In this document: piece by piece, positions 60,623-64,000 of the stretch | Numbering within the stretch: position 1 is the stretch's first letter | Layout: each line of letters begins with the position of its first letter | Assembly: GCF_001936615.1 (NCBI RefSeq) | Contig: NZ_MLBF01000013.1 | Coordinates: forward strand, 1 to 64,000 | Source of the DNA: Desulfosporosinus metallidurans | Lineage (GTDB): Bacteria; Bacillota; Desulfitobacteriia; Desulfitobacteriales; Desulfitobacteriaceae | DNA: 64,000 bases | Reading direction: 5' to 3' | The notes under the pieces: generated by a model | Told to the model about the DNA's origin: nothing | Databases searched by the model: none | Seen by the model: only the letters and a program-made list of their open reading frames with translations | Translations under genes and position numbers: made by a program

Positions 60623-61501
60623 TTGAATCAAACTAAAAGTCTTTGGGCTGATTTTTCGTTACTACTGGTGACCTTAGTTTGGGGCTCCACCTTTGTGATT
60701 GTCAAGTGGGCAATTGAAGACCTTCCCCCGTTTCCATTTCTGGCGATACGCTTTGCCCTCGCATTTATTAGTCTCTTACCGTTTCTCTGGTTCCAGAAGG
60801 CGCATATCTCCAAAGGAACTTTACTCAAAGGAGCAGCTTTGGGGGTCTTTCTTTTCTCTGGGTATGCTTGGCAAACAATCGGCCTGCAATATACGACTGC
60901 CTCCAACGCTGGTTTTATAACCGGACTCTCCGTCGTCATTGTTCCAGCTTTAGTCACTTTAACAACACGGACACTCCCACGCCCCAACCTAATCCTCGGA
61001 ATTCTAAGTGCTCTAGTAGGCCTTGCTTTCCTTTCTCTTGGAGATGGTTTTCAGCTCAACAAGGGTGACCTTATGGTTCTTGCTTGCGCCTTTAGCTTTG
61101 CCTTACATATTTTCTTAGTCGGACGTTATGCCCCTCAGACGAATGCCACAGTTTTAGCCAGTGTACAAATCCTTACAGTGAGCGTTCTGAGCGCTGCTTT
61201 CTCGCTGCTCTTGCCTCAGCCTCCTATGCACTTTAGCACAAATGCTTGGCTGGGTTTATTAATCACCGCCGTTCCTGCAACCTCACTCGCTTTCTTTGTC
61301 CAAACTAAAATGCAACAATTCACAACTCCAACCCATACCGCCCTCATTTTTTCCATGGAACCCGTATTTTCCGCTGTCGCAGCCTTCTTCCTTGCAGGTG
61401 AACTCTTAACACTTAAAGGATTTTTGGGAGCTGGGTTGGTTTTAGGGGGCATGCTCATTGCCGAGTTCACGGGCTCGGAAAGCGAAAAACTGTCAGCATA
61501 A
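60623..61501 (+). CDS. EamA/DMT-family transporter
   Basis: 292 residues with ten membrane helices in two EamA repeats (about 8-140 and 150-285). LVTLVWGSTFVIVKWAI near the start and TPTHTALIFSMEPVFSAVAAF in the second repeat are typical. Substrate unknown; most relatives export amino acids or metabolites. Start TTG 60623 with GAGGAG upstream. Its last 35 nt overlap the 3' end of the convergent exchanger gene. Confidence 0.88.
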   Translation: MNQTKSLWADFSLLLVTLVWGSTFVIVKWAIEDLPPFPFLAIRFALAFISLLPFLWFQKAHISKGTLLKGAALGVFLFSGYAWQTIGLQYTTASNAGFITGLSVVIVPALVTLTTRTLPRPNLILGILSALVGLAFLSLGDGFQLNKGDLMVLACAFSFALHIFLVGRYAPQTNATVLASVQILTVSVLSAAFSLLLPQPPMHFSTNAWLGLLITAVPATSLAFFVQTKMQQFTTPTHTALIFSMEPVFSAVAAFFLAGELLTLKGFLGAGLVLGGMLIAEFTGSESEKLSA

Positions 61502-62465
61502 ACAGGAGGTAAAAGACTCCTCCGAGCAGGAGACTGGACGGAAAGATAACTCCTTTGCGGCGGAGAGAAATGTACGGAACCATTGCAGCACCCAAAGCAA
61601 GAAACGCACTCCACAGTGCCAAGGAATCTAATTTCCAAGGCGTGATCACAATCCCAATTGCCGGAATCACCGAACTCTGAAACACCATGGCTCCGGTCAA
61701 ATTTCCTAAAGCTAAGGTGTCCTTTCTACGACGGACCCAAAGAACACTGTTAAACTTCTCCGGTAACTCCGTCGCGATCGGTGTAATAATTAGAGCGAGC
61801 ACAAAGACGGGAATCCCAGCAGACAAGGCGATGGGTTCTACGGCGTTGACAAAGCCACTCGCCCCAATCACAATGGCTACCAAAGCCAATGAAATTTGCA
61901 GTAAAATCATGAACAACCTCGGATTATGGGATCGTCGTGCCACATAGAGAGGAGCTAACTTTTCAGATTCACATTCATCCTTGCCGGCACGCAGTGTTTG
62001 GACGACGTAAACCCCGTAGGCGGCAACCAAGGCCCAAGCCGCTCCGTTCTTAAGCACTTGAGTCGGTAAAAAGGAGGCCAGAATGGCCATTGAATAAACA
62101 ATAAGAAAGAATTCCAAATCATGTTTTACGACTTTAGCATCCAAAAGAAGAGGGTTATTCTTGCGGCGAAACAAGAGCACTGCAAGCCCTGTAATAAAGA
62201 AAGCAAGTGTCGCTAACATGAAGGGCGCCCCAAGTATCGCACCAATGCCAATATCTGATCCTTCTGTTCCTTTACCCTGATCCAAAAAGGCCATAATCGG
62301 AACCATAGTCTCGGGCAATGCCGTCCCGACTGCCGCCAGAATACTCCCAACGGCTCCGGCACCAAGCTTTAGCTTCTGTCCCAACCACTCAATCCCGTTG
62401 GTAAACGCTTCAGCCCCCAGCAAAATGACCCCTAAACTGATCAATAACAACCCTATATCTTTCAA
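61467..62465 (-). CDS. sodium/calcium exchanger family membrane protein
   Basis: 332 residues with about ten helices in two inverted repeats. The alpha-repeats SILAAVGTALPETMVPI near residue 42 and ALIITPIATELPEKFNSVLW near 223 match the CaCA family G(T/I)ALPE motif. It probably exchanges Ca2+ or another cation for Na+ or H+. It is convergent with the EamA gene, overlapping it by 35 nt at the 3' ends. Confidence 0.87.
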   Translation of the reverse strand: MKDIGLLLISLGVILLGAEAFTNGIEWLGQKLKLGAGAVGSILAAVGTALPETMVPIMAFLDQGKGTEGSDIGIGAILGAPFMLATLAFFITGLAVLLFRRKNNPLLLDAKVVKHDLEFFLIVYSMAILASFLPTQVLKNGAAWALVAAYGVYVVQTLRAGKDECESEKLAPLYVARRSHNPRLFMILLQISLALVAIVIGASGFVNAVEPIALSAGIPVFVLALIITPIATELPEKFNSVLWVRRRKDTLALGNLTGAMVFQSSVIPAIGIVITPWKLDSLALWSAFLALGAAMVPYISLRRKGVIFPSSLLLGGVFYLLFMLTVFRFPSP

Positions 62466-62544
62466 ATATTACTCTCCCTTCTTGCTGCATATCTCACTCT
62501 ATAACTATACGAGGGTGGGTTTTTTTATGTATAGGAACTAGGGG

Positions 62545-62573
62545 TGCAAGTCAGGAACCGTCCCCTACTTGCA
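62545..62573. repeat. REP-like palindrome, TTGC type
   Basis: TGCAAGT (62545-62551) and ACTTGCA (62567-62573) flank CAGGAACCGTCCCCT. Confidence 0.8.
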
Positions 62574-62645
62574 TTTAGGGTGTGACTTTTATCACACTAA
62601 AGCAATGTCTAGAAGCACAGTAATTCGACAAGATTTAATTTAGAC

Positions 62646-62675
62646 TTGACATAACGAACTATATTTTGATAAAAT
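62646..62675 (+). promoter_or_regulatory. sigma-A type promoter of the DoxX gene
   Basis: TTGACA (62646-62651), an 18-nt spacer and TAAAAT (62670-62675), 25 nt before the start codon. GAGGAGG follows as ribosome-binding site. Confidence 0.65.
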
Positions 62676-62699
62676 TTTCACAAAGAGGAGGAATTATTT

Positions 62700-63242
62700 A
62701 TGAAACATCCAATCAAGGCAATTATTGCCCTGCTACTTCGTCTCTATTTCGGGTACGACTTTTTAACGGCTGGTATCGGAAAATGGAAGAGCGGATTCGA
62801 CGCCAAAGCGGTAAGCGGATTCTTAAAGGGTGGTCTAGCGCAAACGCATGATGCTTTACTCGCCAGTAAAGGTGCTGCAGCAGCCGCTCATGCCAATGTC
62901 ACTGATACCTGGGGTTGGTTAATCAGCCATGTCTTTCTTCCTAACGCAGGAATCTTTTCCGTTGTGGTTAAAAGCGGAGAAGTCCTCATTGGACTGGGTC
63001 TCATTTTAGGTTGCTTCACAACGCTAGCCTCATTTTTTGCACTGGCAATGAACTTCACCTTTTTACTCACAGGTACTGTTTCTACCAATCCCCAGATGGC
63101 CATCGGATTTCTGATACTCATCGCAATGGGTGCAGCCTCCTATGAAATCGGTCTAGACCGCTTCTTTATGAAAAAACTTATTGCTAAATGTCCTCGCTTA
63201 GGCAAAGGATGGCTTCGTACTCCTTTCCCGATAGAACAATAA
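62700..63242 (+). CDS. DoxX family membrane protein
   Basis: 180 residues with four membrane helices; LLRLYFGYDFLTAGIGKWKSGFDA at the start is typical of DoxX-like proteins. These have been linked to quinone oxidation, thiosulfate metabolism or oxidative stress; sequence alone does not decide. It has its own promoter and terminator and is monocistronic. Confidence 0.8.
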   Translation: MKHPIKAIIALLLRLYFGYDFLTAGIGKWKSGFDAKAVSGFLKGGLAQTHDALLASKGAAAAAHANVTDTWGWLISHVFLPNAGIFSVVVKSGEVLIGLGLILGCFTTLASFFALAMNFTFLLTGTVSTNPQMAIGFLILIAMGAASYEIGLDRFFMKKLIAKCPRLGKGWLRTPFPIEQ

Positions 63243-63276
63243 TGTAAAAGGATCGATCGAAGGTTTTAAGCGCAAA

Positions 63277-63313
63277 AAGGCCCAACAACCAAGTAACTTG
63301 GCTGTTGGGCCTT
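63277..63313 (+). terminator. terminator of the DoxX gene
   Basis: AAGGCCCAACAACCAAGT (63277-63294) pairs with ACTTGGCTGTTGGGCCTT (63296-63313) with one mismatch. It lies 35 nt past the stop codon. Confidence 0.85.
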
Positions 63314-63330
63314 AATCATGTCTATATCTA

Positions 63331-63498
63331 TGCAAGTCAAGAACCGTCCCCGACTTGCATCCAAGCGCACGAACCGTCCCCGACTCTTGTATGCAGACGA
63401 TGCACATGAAATGTGCCGTCCACCCCAAACGGTCCATCTCCCCGTTCTCCATTCTCCGACCCAAGCCAAGGAAGCAAGAGAACCGTCCCTTCGCTTCC
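63331..63498. repeat. cluster of three REP-like palindromes with a central hairpin
   Basis: TGCAAGTC (63331-63338) and GACTTGCA (63352-63359) flank AAGAACCGTCCCC. A second core, GAACCGTCCCC, follows at 63371. Then GATGCACATGAAATGTGCCG (63398-63417) and, at 63470-63498, GGAAGC ... GCTTCC around AGAACCGTCCC. The order matches the composite at 51954-52070. Confidence 0.8.
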
Positions 63499-63524
63499 GT
63501 CCCCCGACCCGAGCCCGGGACGCA

Positions 63525-63672
63525 GTGTGACACGAGCGCGACGTATTTACGTAAGCAGATTAGCAAACTTCCGTTAAATCGACCGACCCCAAATGCGGGG
63601 ACCCCGCTCCCCATAGTAGGAGCTTGAACGGTTAGTTTGCTCTGCGTCGTAACACCGAGCGCTGTGTCACAC
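63525..63672. repeat. branched inverted-repeat element overlapping the ysxC stop
   Basis: Outer stem GTGTGACAC (63525-63533) with GTGTCACAC (63664-63672), including the ysxC stop codon (63667-63669). Inner stem CAAACT-T-CCGTT (63568-63579) with AACGG-TT-AGTTTG (63629-63641). The single arm is GCGGGG-A-CCCCGC. Outer and inner stem sequences differ from all other copies but still pair. Confidence 0.78.
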
Positions 63673-64000
63673 AAGTCCCAGTATCTCCTCGATCGCTTCA
63701 TTTAGCTCTTTTCCACCGACCCCTGTTTCAGCTGAAAAAGGAAGGATCAAGGACACATCTGGAATGTCTAACGACTTAGCGATAACCTTCAAGTGTTTAG
63801 GCCACTGGCCACGAGCAATTTTGTCGACTTTTGTGGCCACGACCATAGTAGGTACCTGCATTTCGCGTAGCCACTGCTGCATTTCAATATCTTCAACACT
63901 CGGAGCATGACGGATATCCACGATTTGAATCACCGCACGCAACGACTCTCGCTTCTTAAGATAGTTCTCCATCATGGGACCCCATTGAGCATTAACCGTC
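63667..64000 (-). CDS. ysxC: YsxC/EngB ribosome-biogenesis GTPase, C-terminal part
   Basis: About 110 C-terminal residues; the frame stays open to the window end. WGPMMENYLKKRESLRAVI followed by DIRHAPSVEDIEMQQWL (Walker B region) and VVATKVDKIARGQW (the TKxDK base-recognition motif) identify the EngB family. PFSAETGVGGKELNEAI is the SA(K/E)xxxG motif. The protein helps assemble the large ribosomal subunit. The P-loop lies beyond base 64000. The C-terminal stop codon lies in a structured repeat. Confidence 0.93.
   Translation of the reverse strand, partial: TVNAQWGPMMENYLKKRESLRAVIQIVDIRHAPSVEDIEMQQWLREMQVPTMVVATKVDKIARGQWPKHLKVIAKSLDIPDVSLILPFSAETGVGGKELNEAIEEILGLV

Overview
The window reads as chromosome of an anaerobic, endospore-forming, low-GC Firmicute. 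The closest match is the Desulfosporosinus/Desulfitobacterium group (Peptococcaceae); this is inferred from gene content and order, not from a marker search. Supporting points are the run RNase G - TIGR03936 - TIGR03960 - SpoIVFB-like - SpoIVFA-like - RodA - MinEDC - PBP2 - MreDCB - RadC - Maf, a Rex redox repressor, a T-box leader on valS, a tungsten/molybdenum aldehyde oxidoreductase with its own sulfur carrier, and a cbb3-like cytochrome oxidase in an otherwise anaerobic gene set. Almost all genes are on the minus strand.

Layout. 1-2.7 kb: 5' end of galE, a HepT/MntA pair, an esterase and a frameshifted small gene. 2.7-5.4 kb: ccoN-ccoO-ccoP-like oxidase operon. 5.6-13 kb: short-chain fatty acid operon (transporter, thiolase, two-subunit CoA-transferase) with a near-perfect sigma-54 promoter, followed upstream by the AtoS/AtoC two-component pair that should drive it. 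13-14.7 kb: decayed DNA with an ApbE fragment, a Fic C-terminal fragment and a deleted copy of a DUF2922 gene. 14.8-19.6 kb: AOR + MoaD-like protein + iron alcohol dehydrogenase, divergent from a PucR/CdaR-type regulator. 19.9-22.2 kb: small genes (XRE, DUF1659, DUF2922) and broken toxin-antitoxin loci. 22.2-37.8 kb: the cell-shape, division and sporulation-protease cluster. 38.3-50 kb: aspA, cimA, rex, pit/DUF47, folC, valS. 50.4-64 kb: a GltB-like FMN protein divergent from malic enzyme, nitroreductase, a second HepT/MntA pair, acyl-CoA dehydrogenase + thiolase, a TIGR04086 membrane protein, a LysM-ferritin protein, transporters, DoxX and the 3' part of the YsxC GTPase gene.

The most unusual content is between the genes. 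From about 33 kb onward the gaps hold (i) at least 13 short imperfect palindromes with the core GAACCGTCCC, which look like REP sequences, and (ii) a family of large, multi-branched inverted-repeat elements. Each of these begins 0-1 nt beyond, or overlaps, the stop codon of a minus-strand gene (aspA, cimA, nitroreductase, acyl-CoA dehydrogenase, TIGR04086, ysxC). Their helices differ in sequence from copy to copy but keep base pairing, so the fold appears to be maintained. Many of their hairpin loops are GGA/AGGA on the plus strand. I could not match this family to a named RNA or mobile element.

How the genes work together. AtoS/AtoC sense short-chain acids and, through sigma-54, switch on their uptake and conversion to acetyl-CoA. 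The second thiolase/acyl-CoA dehydrogenase pair serves C4 chemistry. AOR and ADH interconvert acids, aldehydes and alcohols. Rex reads NADH/NAD+. MreBCD, PBP2 and RodA build the lateral wall while MinCDE places the septum. All coordinates, starts and families come from reading the sequence; no database search was run.
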